The translations under genes were made by a program, and so were the position numbers. Shown here one piece after another: positions 41,914-50,628 of a stretch of DNA of 64,000 bases. How positions within the stretch are numbered: position 1 is the first letter of the stretch; each line of letters begins with the position of its first letter. This DNA is from Nonomuraea indica (GTDB lineage Bacteria; Actinomycetota; Actinomycetes; Streptosporangiales; Streptosporangiaceae). The notes beneath the pieces were generated by a model. It ran no database searches. It was not told where the DNA came from and was given only the letters and a program-made list of their open reading frames with translations. The DNA lies in assembly GCF_002850745.1 (NCBI RefSeq), contig NZ_KZ559475.1, positions 112,193-176,192 of the forward strand, read 5' to 3'.

Positions 41914-41943
41914 AGCCCCGTTTCCGACCATGGAAACGGGGCT
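41914..41943. terminator. Displaced chromosomal tRNA-Val terminator
   Basis: Twelve-bp arms identical to those at 30887-30916; the original trailer of the tRNA pushed away by the insertion. Confidence 0.8.
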
Positions 41944-41954
41944 TCGTGTCGTCT

Positions 41955-42015
41955 CTGCTGGGATGGCGTCCGTACGGACTTCGGCGCGGGAGTTGGGTGG
42001 GCCGGAGTCCTGCGA
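41955..42015 (-). pseudogene. Integrase fragment beyond attR
   Basis: The minus strand encodes SRAEVRTDAIPAE, matching SRAGVRTVAIPEA of the element integrase (same orientation); the two DNA stretches (31284-31330 and 41957-42005) are clearly alike. The rest of the gene is missing. Remnant of an earlier element in the same tRNA. Confidence 0.65.
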
Positions 42016-42249
42016 GGCCGGTGGTTCCGAGGCTGTGGGACGGTGAGCGCGGTTCGGCGGCCCGGGCGTGGAGAAGGTCCGCGGGTCGGGAGGTCGTCGA
42101 GGGCGCAGCTCCTGTCCACCCCCTTTGGGACAAGATTCATGGTTTTGGGACAAGATCCACAAATGCCGATCTTTCTAGATCAACAAGCTGTAGCGTGGGG
42201 CCATCCGTACGGGCGGCGCGTGCGCCGCCCATTGAGGAACGACGATGTC
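42016..42249. promoter_or_regulatory. Upstream region with 13-bp direct repeats
   Basis: TTTGGGACAAGAT occurs at 42124-42136 and 42144-42156, exactly 20 bp apart (two helical turns), about 100 bp before a secreted-peptide gene. Possible activator sites. Otherwise no feature seen. Confidence 0.4.
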
Positions 42250-42522
42250 ATGCGACAGAAAGCCGCACGTTTCGGCGTGACACTGGCCATGGCCGGCACT
42301 CTCGCCGCCGGTGCCCTCGCCGCCGCTCCGGCCGGCGCCACGACGACGGCCGGCACCACGGCTTCGGCCAGTGCCACGGCCGCGGGCTGGTTCCCGTACC
42401 AGGGCTTCCGGACGCTGACGAACTGCGTCAAGGCGGGGACGGCCAAGCTCGTCATGGAGAACTACAAGGAGTACGACTGCCGCTGGGACAGCCCGTACTA
42501 CATGCTCTGGCTGAGGAAGTAG
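42250..42522 (+). CDS. Small secreted protein
   Basis: A 90-aa precursor: Sec signal (MRQKAARFGVTLAMAGTLAA, cleaved after APAGA or nearby), a Thr/Ala linker and a mature part of about 45 aa with two Cys (TNCVKAG and EYDCRWDS) that may form one disulfide. It ends SPYYMLWLRK. No family recognised. GAGGAAC lies 13 bp upstream, rather distant. The layout recalls small secreted peptides or enzyme inhibitors of actinomycetes; role unknown. Confidence 0.75.
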   Translation: MRQKAARFGVTLAMAGTLAAGALAAAPAGATTTAGTTASASATAAGWFPYQGFRTLTNCVKAGTAKLVMENYKEYDCRWDSPYYMLWLRK

Positions 42523-42713
42523 TCGCGGGCGGGCGCGGTCAGGAGTTCCGATCGGTGGGCCGGCATACAAGAGCTGGGCGCCGTACTCGGTCGCGCCCGA
42601 CCTCGATGCCGAGTGTCTGAGGCTCGCATGCGGAGGTCGAACCCCGGTGACCGGAGCCGGTCCGCGGATGTCCGGGCTCTCTCTTCGCGCTCGTGCACTG
42701 CCGCTCGGCCCGT

Positions 42714-43658
42714 TCAGGCTTTCCCCCGGGCCGGTGCGGCCGGCCTCATCGTGGGATGTGGCGAACCCGGCTGGGGTGGCGCCGGGAACAGGGCACGGAA
42801 GTTGTGGACCAGCGGGTTCGGGTCGCCCGTGCGCCAGGTCACGTCCAGCGTGACCACCCGGGTCGGCGGTGCGAGCGGGCGGAACACCACGTCGCCGTGC
42901 CGCAGCCGAGCCACCGACTCGGGCACGATGGACACGCCCGTCCCCGCCGCCACCAACCCCACGATGGTCTGCATCTGCACGGCCTCCTGCACGATCGTCG
43001 GCTCGAACCCCGCCGCCAGGGCGACGGAGGTGATCCGGTCGTACAGAGCGGGTCCGTGCCGCCTCGGGAACATGACGAACGGCTCTCCGGCGAGGGCGGC
43101 GACCGGGAGCGTCCCCCGCGTGGCGAGCGGGTGGTCGGCCGGCAGGGCGGCGAGGAGCAGTTCGCGGGCCACGGTGCGCGTGGTGAGCACCTCTGCGGCG
43201 GGGCCGGCGAGCGGAGCATGCAGGAGGCCCACGTCGAGCAGCCCCTGCCGGAGTTCCTCGGCCTGTTGCGCGGTCGGCAGCTCGCGCAGCTCGACCTGGA
43301 CGCCCGGATAGCGGCTGCGGAAGCGGCGCAGCACCCTCGGCAGCGTGATGTTCGTGGCCGACCCCACGAACCCGACCACCAGCCGGCCCGCCTCTCCTCT
43401 GCCCACCCGGCGGGCCGATTCGGTGGCGAGGGCCGCGTGGGCCAGGCTCATGCGGGCCTCGGCGACGAAGGCCTCTCCCGCCGGGGTGAGGCGTACCTGC
43501 CTGGTCGTGCGCTCGAACAGGCGCACGCCCAGCTCCTCCTCCAGCTTGCCGATCTGCTGGCTGAACGGCGGTTGACGCACGCCCTCCCGGAGCGCGGCCC
43601 GGCCGAAGTTCAGCTCCTCGGCGAGCGCCACCGCGTAGCGCAGCTGTCGCAGATTCAT
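42714..43658 (-). CDS. LysR-family transcriptional regulator
   Basis: A 314-aa LTTR: N-terminal HTH (MNLRQLRYAVALAEELNFGR, then FSQQIGKLEEELGVRLFERT) and a periplasmic-binding-protein-like effector domain (GRLVVGFVGSATNITLPRVL). It is divergent from the DUF6152/DUF6644 pair, with 74 bp between start codons, so that pair is its likely target. Full length. Confidence 0.9.
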   Translation of the reverse strand: MNLRQLRYAVALAEELNFGRAALREGVRQPPFSQQIGKLEEELGVRLFERTTRQVRLTPAGEAFVAEARMSLAHAALATESARRVGRGEAGRLVVGFVGSATNITLPRVLRRFRSRYPGVQVELRELPTAQQAEELRQGLLDVGLLHAPLAGPAAEVLTTRTVARELLLAALPADHPLATRGTLPVAALAGEPFVMFPRRHGPALYDRITSVALAAGFEPTIVQEAVQMQTIVGLVAAGTGVSIVPESVARLRHGDVVFRPLAPPTRVVTLDVTWRTGDPNPLVHNFRALFPAPPQPGSPHPTMRPAAPARGKA

Positions 43659-43662
43659 ATGT

Positions 43663-43680
43663 CATCGATATTAATCGACT
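43663..43680. promoter_or_regulatory. Candidate LysR operator
   Basis: ATCGATATTAATCGA-type near-palindrome (TCGAT-ATTA-ATCGA) in the divergent promoter; contains a T-N11-A match. Not tested. Confidence 0.4.
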
Positions 43681-43732
43681 CCCATATCGCTCTGATCGGC
43701 CCGTAATCGACGGTGACGGCGAGGGTGGGTTC

Positions 43733-44386
43733 ATGATGAAGTCGACGATTGCCGGGCTTGCTCTCCTGGGTGCGCTTCACCACGGTTGGGAGGACTTCAG
43801 GACGGAGCGGCCCCTGTACGTGTCGGGGACGGTGACGGAGGTCCGGTGGGGTAACCCGCACCCGGAGGTGCGGCTGCGGGTGACGTCCCCCGTACGGCTG
43901 CCGTCCGGGTTGGCCGAGCGTCCCATTCCGGCCGAGTTGGAGGAGCTCGGAGGACGGGACGTGCTGCGGCGCACCCAGGCGTACGACGGCCAGGACGACG
44001 AGGTGGTCCTGATCCTCGCCCCGGTGGAACGGCTGACGGCCTGGGGTATGGCGGACCGGGTGGCTCGAGGCGAGCGGCTCGAGGCGGTGGGGTACCTCCA
44101 TCGGGAGCATGCGGCGGAGTTCCGGCCGGAGCTCCTGGTCAGGCAGGACGGGCGGGCGATCAGGCAGCGCTCGGTGTCTCTTCCGCAAGGCGCTCTTCCG
44201 ACATCGTCCGGCTCCGGGACGCGACCCGCGGCCGGCGACCACGGCGACGGCGCCGTGACGACCGGCTCGGACATCGGCGGCGGTGGTGTGCCGGTGCCCT
44301 GGCTCGTCGCGGGTGTCCTCCTCGTGGCCGCCGGTGCCGCGGTGGTGGCGGTGCGGATCAGGAGGAAGAGCGGCGACGGCGTATGA
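43733..44386 (+). CDS. DUF6152-like membrane-anchored protein
   Basis: A 217-aa protein with a short hydrophobic N-terminus (STIAGLALLGALHHGWEDF), the HHGW and GNPHPEV motifs typical of DUF6152 (residues 16-50) and a C-terminal TM helix (VPWLVAGVLLVAAGAAVVAV) followed by RIRRKSG. His-rich conserved motifs suggest metal binding; function unknown. The stop overlaps the next gene's ATG (ATGA). Confidence 0.75.
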   Translation: MMKSTIAGLALLGALHHGWEDFRTERPLYVSGTVTEVRWGNPHPEVRLRVTSPVRLPSGLAERPIPAELEELGGRDVLRRTQAYDGQDDEVVLILAPVERLTAWGMADRVARGERLEAVGYLHREHAAEFRPELLVRQDGRAIRQRSVSLPQGALPTSSGSGTRPAAGDHGDGAVTTGSDIGGGGVPVPWLVAGVLLVAAGAAVVAVRIRRKSGDGV

Positions 44387-44886
44387 GGTCGCACGTCCTC
44401 GGCGACATGGACGTGCTCCTGTGGCTGGAGGGAACCTGGGTCGCGGAGTTCGTCAGGGTGACCCCATGGGTGTACTCCTCCTTGGAGATCGTGCACCTGC
44501 TGGGGCTGGCGCTGCTGGTCGGCCCTGCCGCGCTGTTCGACCTGCGGCTGCTCGGCGTGGGACGGGACGGGATCTCGGTGGCGACGGCGGCGCGGCGGCT
44601 GCTGCCGGTGGCCCGCGCCGGGTTCGCCGCCGCGGCGGTGTCCGGGACGGCGATGTTCGTGTCGGGCGCCAGGGAGATCGCGGGCACCGGCGCCGCGCCG
44701 GTCAAGTTGATCCTGCTCGTGGTGGCCGGGCTGAACGTCGCGGTGTTCCACCTCGGCGTCTATCGCCGCGTGGGCGTGTGGGACGGCCGCCGCCGCGCAC
44801 CGGTGGCGGCCAGGGCCGCGGGCGCGGTGTCGCTCGTCGCCTGGGCGGGGGTCGTGGCGTGCGGGCGGCTGATCGCCTACACCTGA
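44383..44886 (+). CDS. DUF6644-like integral membrane protein
   Basis: A 167-aa protein with four or five TM helices (PWVYSSLEIVHLLGLALLVG, RAGFAAAAVSGTAMFVSG, VKLILLVVAGLNVAVFHLGV, GAVSLVAWAGVVACGRLIAY). EIVHLLGLALLVGPAALFDL carries the conserved His and DLRLLG of the family. Coupled to the DUF6152-like gene, a pairing I recall from other genomes. Possibly a metal or redox membrane pair; not established. Confidence 0.75.
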   Translation: MRSHVLGDMDVLLWLEGTWVAEFVRVTPWVYSSLEIVHLLGLALLVGPAALFDLRLLGVGRDGISVATAARRLLPVARAGFAAAAVSGTAMFVSGAREIAGTGAAPVKLILLVVAGLNVAVFHLGVYRRVGVWDGRRRAPVAARAAGAVSLVAWAGVVACGRLIAYT

Positions 44887-45111
44887 CCGGTGCGCAACGC
44901 GATGCTCGGTCACCGGCGGGGAGAGGCTCGGGCGAGCGGCTCGTCACGAGTCCAGGCTGTCGCGGCTCGTCAGGCGTGCGCCAGTGATGCCGGGCTCGCC
45001 GGGCGCAGTGAAAAGGGGAGCCGGTGCGGGGGGCTCCGGAAGGGTGTTCTGCGCGATCTCGGGGTGTGTCGTGCCGGACGGCCGCCCGCGGTGCCCCGCC
45101 GTCCCCCTGGA

Positions 45112-45490
45112 TCAAGCCGTGGCGGCCCGCGGTGCCTCCACGACGAAGCACATGACGGCGAGGCGGAAGCCGGCGGTGGTGAAGGCGCCGGTCATCGCGT
45201 GCAACGGCCTGCGCCAGAAGGTCATCGGGAAGGACCGGCCGCCGAACGTCCATGCGTCGGTGTAGCTGGCGGTGGCGAAATAGCTGGGCCGAGGGTCCTG
45301 GATCACGTAGTCCACGAAAGGGTGCTGCACCGACGCGATCAGCCGGCCGCCGGGCCTGAGCACCCGCCGCATCTCGGCCAGTGTCGGCCCCCAGTCCTCC
45401 AGGTAGTGCAGCAGCAGCGACGCGACCACGTCGTCGAACGCGCCGTCGGCGAACGGCAGGGGGTCGGCCGGGGCGGGGCGCAGGCGTCTG
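45112..45490 (-). pseudogene. Truncated SAM-dependent methyltransferase
   Basis: The 124 codons before the stop encode only the second half of a class I methyltransferase (PLPFADGAFDDVVASLLLHY, LAEMRRVLRPGGRLIASVQH, HPFVDYVIQDPRPSYFATAS). The SAM-binding glycine loop is absent upstream, and the C-terminus (GFRLAVMCFVVEAP) jumps over the usual last strands. A divergent TetR gene begins about 70 bp away where the N-terminus should be. Interpreted as a gene remnant. Confidence 0.7.
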
Positions 45491-45558
45491 GTCAGGCCGA
45501 GTGTGACGCGGCCCGCTCGCGGGCGAGCGTCGTGCGATGTGGGGGCGCGTGGAGGAGC

Positions 45559-46197
45559 ATGGCTAGTCTCGCCTCCATGGACAGGCCTTCCGTTCGCCGT
45601 CTTCCCCGCGGCAGGCACGCGTTGCCCCCCGAACGGGTGGCCCGAGCGCAACGCGACCGGTTGATGACGGCCATGGCCGAGGTGATGAGCGAGAAGGGAT
45701 ACGTGAAGACCTCGGTCGAGGACGTGCTCAAGCGTGCCGTCATCTCCCGGCAGAGCTACTACCAGCACTTCACCTCCAAGCTGGACTGCTTCATGGCCGC
45801 CTTCCAGCGGTCCACGGCGCTGCTGGAGCGGCAGATCGTCGAGGCCGCGGCCGGTGCCGGAGGGCCGGTGGAGCGTTTCGACCGGGCCGTCACCTGTTTC
45901 CTGGAGACGCTGGTGAGTGATCCCGCCACCGCCCGCCTCTGCGTGACCGAGGTGTACGCGGCCGGGCCGGAGGCGCTGGAGCACCGCATGGCGTTCCAGC
46001 AACGCCTGGGGGATCACGTCGCCGACATCCTGGAAGCCGGCACCGAGGCCGGCCGCTTCACCTGCCGGCTGATCGTCGCGGCGACCGCGACCATGGTCTC
46101 CGGGCCGCTGCTCCAGGGTGACCATGACGCCCTGCGCTCCCTCGGGCCCCGCCTGGTCGCCCATGTCCGCGATCTGAAGGCCGCCGGACTGCTCTGA
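45559..46197 (+). CDS. TetR-family transcriptional regulator
   Basis: A 212-aa regulator with HTH at about 30-75 (MTAMAEVMSEKGYVKTSVED, VLKRAVISRQSYYQHFTSKL) and an all-helical C-terminal domain. GGAGGAG lies directly before the ATG at 45559; the ATG at 45577 is an alternative. Flanked by a broken methyltransferase and by a palindrome at 46222-46249 that may be its operator. Confidence 0.87.
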   Translation: MASLASMDRPSVRRLPRGRHALPPERVARAQRDRLMTAMAEVMSEKGYVKTSVEDVLKRAVISRQSYYQHFTSKLDCFMAAFQRSTALLERQIVEAAAGAGGPVERFDRAVTCFLETLVSDPATARLCVTEVYAAGPEALEHRMAFQQRLGDHVADILEAGTEAGRFTCRLIVAATATMVSGPLLQGDHDALRSLGPRLVAHVRDLKAAGLL

Positions 46198-46221
46198 CGA
46201 TTGCCTGGATTTTCGGGCCCT

Positions 46222-46249
46222 GTCAAAAATACACTCATGTCTGTTTGAC
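46222..46249. promoter_or_regulatory. Inverted repeat between TetR gene and next ORF
   Basis: GTCAAAAA-N12-TGTTTGAC, arms matching 7/8, 23 bp before the start at 46272. Candidate TetR operator. Confidence 0.45.
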
Positions 46250-46271
46250 GCGCGAAGATCGGAAGGACTGT

Positions 46272-46484
46272 ATGAGTCAGGCAGCGGACGTACCGGGAAG
46301 CGAGCTCGGGGACCGCCCCGCGACGTACCCCACCCTGCTTCGCGGGCAGCTCACGGGATGTCCGGCCGTCGTCTCCGCCCTGCTCGGCGCCGGGCCGACG
46401 TTACCCGGCGCACGGACCTACCGGAGCCCGGACGTCATGACCGGTTGGGGGTATCGTGTCCGCGTTGTTCGCCCCGCGGCCTGA
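46272..46484 (+). CDS. Doubtful 70-aa ORF, perhaps a truncated gene start
   Basis: ATG with GGAAGG upstream and a candidate operator before it, as expected for a TetR target, but the product (MSQAADVPGSELGDRPATYP) matches nothing known and its 3' end overlaps the kinase gene by 29 bp. It may be the remaining 5' end of a gene lost by rearrangement. Confidence 0.3.
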   Translation: MSQAADVPGSELGDRPATYPTLLRGQLTGCPAVVSALLGAGPTLPGARTYRSPDVMTGWGYRVRVVRPAA

Positions 46485-47934
46485 GGACCCGCGCGCGATC
46501 GGGCCGTACCGCATCGACGGCCGCATCGGCGCGGGTGGCCAGGGCACCGTGTACGCGGGTCGCGCCGCCGACGGCGTCCTCGTCGCGGTCAAACTCCTGC
46601 ACCCGCACCTGGTCTCCGACGACCGGGCACGGGCGCGTTTCCTCAGCGAGGTCGAGACGGCCAAACGCGTGGCTCCGTTCTGTACGGCCCAGATCCTCGA
46701 TTCGGGTTACGCGGGAAGGAGTCCCTACATCGTCAGTGAGTTCGTGAACGGGCCATCGCTGCAGGAGTCGGTGAGGGAGAGCGGCCCGCGCGGCGCCGCG
46801 GCGCTGCAGCGTCTGGCGATCAACACCGCGACGGCACTGGCGGCGATCCACGCCGGTGGCGTGGTGCACCGCGACTTCAAGCCGGGCAACGTGCTGCTCG
46901 GCCCGGACGGGCCGGTGGTCATCGACTTCGGCATCTCCCGCGCGCTCGACCTGAGCCAGTCGGTCGTGACCAGCCAGCCCATCGGCAGCCCTGCCTACAT
47001 GGCGCCCGAGCAGGTCGCCGGGGAGCACGTGGGTCCCGCCGCGGACATGTTCGCCTGGGCCGCGACCATGATCTACGCGGCGACCGGCCGGCTGGCGTTC
47101 GGCGGCGACTCGATTCCCGCCATCCTGCAGCTGATCCTGCGAGGCGAGCCGGATCTGGGCCATGTCGAGAGCCGGCTGCGCCGGGTGTTGCGCGAGTGCC
47201 TGGCCAAGGAGCCGGCGCGGCGACCGAGCGCCGCCCAGGTGGTCGAACGGCTCCGGGCGCTGCCCGCCCCCTCCTGGCAGGCGGTCCCGGCCGGCTCGAC
47301 CCGCAGGGCGCGCGTGCTGGGAGTGAGTTCGGCGTCCGTGGCCCTGCTCACCCTCACGGCGATCGGCTACCACCTCACCACACCCGGCACGCCATCGCAG
47401 TCAGCGACGTCTCCGCAACCGATCACGGCGACATCCGCGGTGGCCTCCACGTTCACGGCCGCCGGCTCGCCGTCGCCGGACGCCGCCAGGCCCGGGTCGA
47501 TCACCAGGACGGCGGCGAGTGAGAAGACCGGGCGCGTACGGACCGACGCCCCGTCCCCGCCCCCCGCCTCTCGCAGGTCCGCGTCACCCACTCGCCGGGC
47601 CGAACCGACGACGAGCAGCCGCTCCCCGCGTACACCGGAAACGACCACGAGGGAGCCCACCACTCGGTCTCCGTCGCCGGTCAGGCAGAGCACGAGCCGC
47701 CCGGCCGTCGAGCCTTCGACGGGTACGGTCACCTGGAGCGACGCCCACGCGTACTGCAAGGCGCAAGGCCACTTCATGGCCGGCGGAACCTGGAACGCCA
47801 TGAGATGCCAGGGCTCCGACGTGGCGGTCACGCCGACGACGCTCTGCAGGTGGAAGTACCCCGGCTACGCCAACGCCGTGGGCGAGCAGCCGCCCAGCGG
47901 GTACTCCCAGCAGGCGACCTGCAGACTGTCCTGA
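46456..47934 (+). CDS. Membrane Ser/Thr protein kinase with extracellular Cys-containing domain
   Basis: A 492-aa Hanks-type kinase: glycine loop GRIGAGGQGTVY, Lys46, catalytic HRDFKPGN (Asp140), DFG at 157-159 and APEQ loop, all intact. A TM helix (about 282-302) is followed by a Ser/Thr/Pro-rich linker of about 130 residues and a terminal domain of about 65 residues with Cys in HAYCKAQGHF, MRCQGSD, TLCRWKY and TCRLS. Not a PASTA domain. The outer domain may sense a signal. GTG start. Confidence 0.9.
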   Translation: MSALFAPRPEDPRAIGPYRIDGRIGAGGQGTVYAGRAADGVLVAVKLLHPHLVSDDRARARFLSEVETAKRVAPFCTAQILDSGYAGRSPYIVSEFVNGPSLQESVRESGPRGAAALQRLAINTATALAAIHAGGVVHRDFKPGNVLLGPDGPVVIDFGISRALDLSQSVVTSQPIGSPAYMAPEQVAGEHVGPAADMFAWAATMIYAATGRLAFGGDSIPAILQLILRGEPDLGHVESRLRRVLRECLAKEPARRPSAAQVVERLRALPAPSWQAVPAGSTRRARVLGVSSASVALLTLTAIGYHLTTPGTPSQSATSPQPITATSAVASTFTAAGSPSPDAARPGSITRTAASEKTGRVRTDAPSPPPASRRSASPTRRAEPTTSSRSPRTPETTTREPTTRSPSPVRQSTSRPAVEPSTGTVTWSDAHAYCKAQGHFMAGGTWNAMRCQGSDVAVTPTTLCRWKYPGYANAVGEQPPSGYSQQATCRLS

Positions 47935-48027
47935 TGCCGGAGGCCGCCCCCTGGTTCCAGATCCGGTCGTTCGATGGCATGCCGGGGGAGGGCGCTGTAC
48001 CGTGCGGTGGAGGAGGTCCGGCGCTTC

Positions 48028-48309
48028 ATGGCAGACGAGCAGCTGACGACGATCGGCAGATGTCACGTGTGCAAGCGCACCTTCGCTTTCGTGCCCGACG
48101 CCGTCACGACGGTGATGATCGACCCTGAGACCGGTCTGCCCCCGGGCTTCACCGTGCTCGGCACCTTCCGCGAGCCGACGCCGGAAGCCGTCGCCAGGTC
48201 GGTGAGGGAGCCCGTCTGCCCCGCGTGTGTGGACAGGGCGGAGCGGTTCCGGAAGCTCGCGGCCCCGCCGGCCCCGCGGCTCGACACCTGGTGGAGAGGC
48301 GATTCCTGA
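48028..48309 (+). CDS. Small CxxC protein
   Basis: A 93-aa protein (MADEQLTTIGRCHVCKRTFA...PVCPACVDRAERFRK) with two CxxC pairs spaced by about 55 residues, suggesting one zinc site. AGGAGG lies 11 bp upstream of this ATG. Common as a small hypothetical in actinomycetes; function unknown. Upstream in-frame starts would add only unconserved residues. Confidence 0.65.
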   Translation: MADEQLTTIGRCHVCKRTFAFVPDAVTTVMIDPETGLPPGFTVLGTFREPTPEAVARSVREPVCPACVDRAERFRKLAAPPAPRLDTWWRGDS

Positions 48310-48503
48310 TCGGACGGGGCGCCGTCGCGGCGTGTCGCGATCGTCAGCAGGCCGTACGAGAGCGGATCGCCGGCCGCTCCGCGTCCCTCAGGGGTGCGCC
48401 CACTATTTGGTCGATTCGTGACTGATCGTGCACTCGGGGAAGGTCGTTCTGCCACACACCACTCCTGCTACTCTATGTGACTGATTGATGGCATACGGTG
48501 GCA

Positions 48504-49787
48504 ATGGGGGCTCTCGTGAAGGTCGCATGCGTGGGTGGCGGACCCGCCAGCCTGTACTTCTCCATCCTGATGAAGCGGGTCGACCCGTCCCATGACATCA
48601 CCGTCTACGAGCGCAACCCGGCGGGCTCCACGTACGGCTGGGGCGTCACCTACTCCAGCGAGCTGTTCGGCTATCTCCAGGGCGCCGATCCCGAGTCCGC
48701 ACGCGCCATCCGCGAGAACTCGGCCTGCTGGAACAGCTGGGTCGTGCACGTGCGCGACCGGATGACGGCGACGGTGGAGCACGGGGTCGAGGGGTTCGGC
48801 ATCGGCCGGCATCGGCTGCTCGACCTCCTCGCCGAGCGGGCCCGTTCGCTCGGGGTGCGCCTGGAGTTCGAGCGCGAGATCGGCGGTGCGGAGGAGGTGG
48901 CGGACGCCGACGTCGTCGTCGCCGGTGACGGAGTCAACAGCGTGCTGCGTGAGCGGCACGCCGGCCGTTTCGGCTCCGAGATCGAGGTCGGGCGCAACGT
49001 CTACATCTGGCTCGGCACCACCAAGGTCTTCGACGCCTTCACCTTCGCGTTCGTGGCGACGGAGCACGGCTGGATCTGGTGTTACGGCTACAAGTACAGC
49101 GGGGACCACAGCACCTGCGTCATCGAGTGCTCCCCCGAGACCTGGAAGGGGCTCGGGTTCCACACGGCGAACGAGGCCGACTGCCTGGGCGTCCTGGAGA
49201 AGCTCTTCGCCGACGTGCTCGACCGGCACCCGCTGATCGGCCGGGCGCAGCCCGACGGCAGCGCGCACTGGCTCAACTTCCGCACTCTGACCAACCGGAC
49301 GTGGCACCACGGCAACCTCGTCCTGCTGGGCGACGCGGCCCACACCACCCACTACTCCATCGGCGCGGGCACCGCTCTCGCCCTGGCGGACGCCGCCTTC
49401 CTGGTCGAGGCGCTGCACGGCGACGCGCGGCTGGAGAAGGCCCTCGCCCGCTACGAGCGGGGCCGCATGTCAGTGATCCGGTCGGCTCAGCGCGCGGCCC
49501 GCAACAGCGCCCACTGGTTCGAGAACCTCCCGCGCTACATCGACCTCCCGCCGGAGCAACTGATGGCGCTGCTCGACCAGCGGCAGTCCGCACTGCTTCC
49601 GCGCATCCCACCGCGGCTGTACTACCGGCTCGACCAGGTGTCCGAGGGTCTGGAGCCGCTGCGCCGGGTCACGCGCATGCTGGGCTCGAAGATCGCCCGC
49701 GAGCCGCACTCCGCGGCCACGTGCGACCACCACCCGGCACCGACGCCTCAGGCCGGGACCGGCACGGACTCGCCGCCGTCGTCCTGA
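48504..49787 (+). CDS. FAD-dependent monooxygenase (anthraniloyl-/salicylyl-CoA hydroxylase-like)
   Basis: About 427 aa with the flavin hydroxylase fold: dinucleotide-binding VACVGGGPASLYFSILMK, DG motif region DVVVAGDGVNSVLRERH and second FAD motif GNLVLLGDAAHTTHYSIGAG. It resembles the monooxygenase half of anthraniloyl-CoA monooxygenase and salicylyl-CoA 5-hydroxylase, without their C-terminal reductase domain. No CoA ligase lies nearby, so the substrate is open. Start uncertain between 48504 (ATG) and 48516 (GTG). Confidence 0.87.
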   Translation: MGALVKVACVGGGPASLYFSILMKRVDPSHDITVYERNPAGSTYGWGVTYSSELFGYLQGADPESARAIRENSACWNSWVVHVRDRMTATVEHGVEGFGIGRHRLLDLLAERARSLGVRLEFEREIGGAEEVADADVVVAGDGVNSVLRERHAGRFGSEIEVGRNVYIWLGTTKVFDAFTFAFVATEHGWIWCYGYKYSGDHSTCVIECSPETWKGLGFHTANEADCLGVLEKLFADVLDRHPLIGRAQPDGSAHWLNFRTLTNRTWHHGNLVLLGDAAHTTHYSIGAGTALALADAAFLVEALHGDARLEKALARYERGRMSVIRSAQRAARNSAHWFENLPRYIDLPPEQLMALLDQRQSALLPRIPPRLYYRLDQVSEGLEPLRRVTRMLGSKIAREPHSAATCDHHPAPTPQAGTGTDSPPSS

Positions 49788-49806
49788 GGGCGCGCCGCGG
49801 TGGCGG

Positions 49807-50628
49807 TCAGGCGGGCTTGCGGGCGACCAGGGCGATGGCGATCAGGTGGTCGCGCCGGGTCCGGAACGTGCGGCGCATGGCGAGCACCCTGCCGCGGGCG
49901 CCGGGACGGGTGAGCAGGTTGCCGGCGAACCGGGCGGCGCCCCGCAGCCCCTCGTCGGCGATCACCCGTCGGGCTCGCAGCAGGGCCATGGGCGCGACGG
50001 CCGTGTGCTCCACGACGAACCCGTGGCATTCGAGGAGGGCCCGCCACCCGGCGACGGTCTGGGGGCGCGCGTTCACCCTGATGGAGCGGGCGAGGTCGCG
50101 CCGGATGTCCGTCTGGACCAGTTCGGGCAGCGTGCCGGGGGTGAGCGCCAGCTCGTGGATCACGTACCGCCCGCAGGGGCGCAACAGGCGCGCGGCCTCG
50201 GCGACGATGGCGTGCTTGGCCAGGTTGCCCTGCATGGTGAGCATGGCCTCGGCCACGACGACGTCCGCCGACGCGTCGGGCAGGCCCGTGTCCGCGGCGT
50301 CGGCCAGGACGGCGGTGCCGTGGCCGGCGACGACGCGGCCGGTCGCGTTCACCGCCCACGGGTCGCTGTCGACGCCGACATATGAGCGGGGCCTCCGGTC
50401 GAGGATCTCCCGAGCGGTCCGGCCGGGTCCGGGCGCCAGTTCCACCACGTCGGCCCCGGCCACACCGGCCCGCGCGAGGAGGACCGCGGTGAGCTCGGCC
50501 CCGCCCGGACGGAGGACGCGTTTGCCCAGGCCCGCCAGCACCAGGTGGCCCGGGGCGTCGGGCCGGTCGGCCGGCGCGGTCCGGGTGTCATGCCGCTCGG
50601 GCGGGACGTAGCCGGGCGACCGGCTCAT
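49807..50628 (-). CDS. Class I SAM-dependent methyltransferase
   Basis: A 273-aa methyltransferase with motif I VVELAPGPGRTAREIL, motif II YVGVDSDPWAV, ADTGLPDASADVVVAEAML and RLLRPCGRYVIHELAL. The ATG overlaps the stop of the DUF2249 gene (shared 50625-50628), so it belongs to the redox-linked group. An ATP-like final part suggests a small-molecule methylase. Substrate unknown. Confidence 0.87.
   Translation of the reverse strand: MSRSPGYVPPERHDTRTAPADRPDAPGHLVLAGLGKRVLRPGGAELTAVLLARAGVAGADVVELAPGPGRTAREILDRRPRSYVGVDSDPWAVNATGRVVAGHGTAVLADAADTGLPDASADVVVAEAMLTMQGNLAKHAIVAEAARLLRPCGRYVIHELALTPGTLPELVQTDIRRDLARSIRVNARPQTVAGWRALLECHGFVVEHTAVAPMALLRARRVIADEGLRGAARFAGNLLTRPGARGRVLAMRRTFRTRRDHLIAIALVARKPA

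Noticed and set aside
41860..41931. Second tRNA-Val gene
   Set aside because: Only the 3' half is present, the 5' half is unrelated and a T-stem pair is broken; it is the attR remnant.
44890..45558. Long N-terminal extension of the TetR protein
   Set aside because: Low-complexity reading of intergenic DNA and the methyltransferase remnant; the RBS and family length support 45559.
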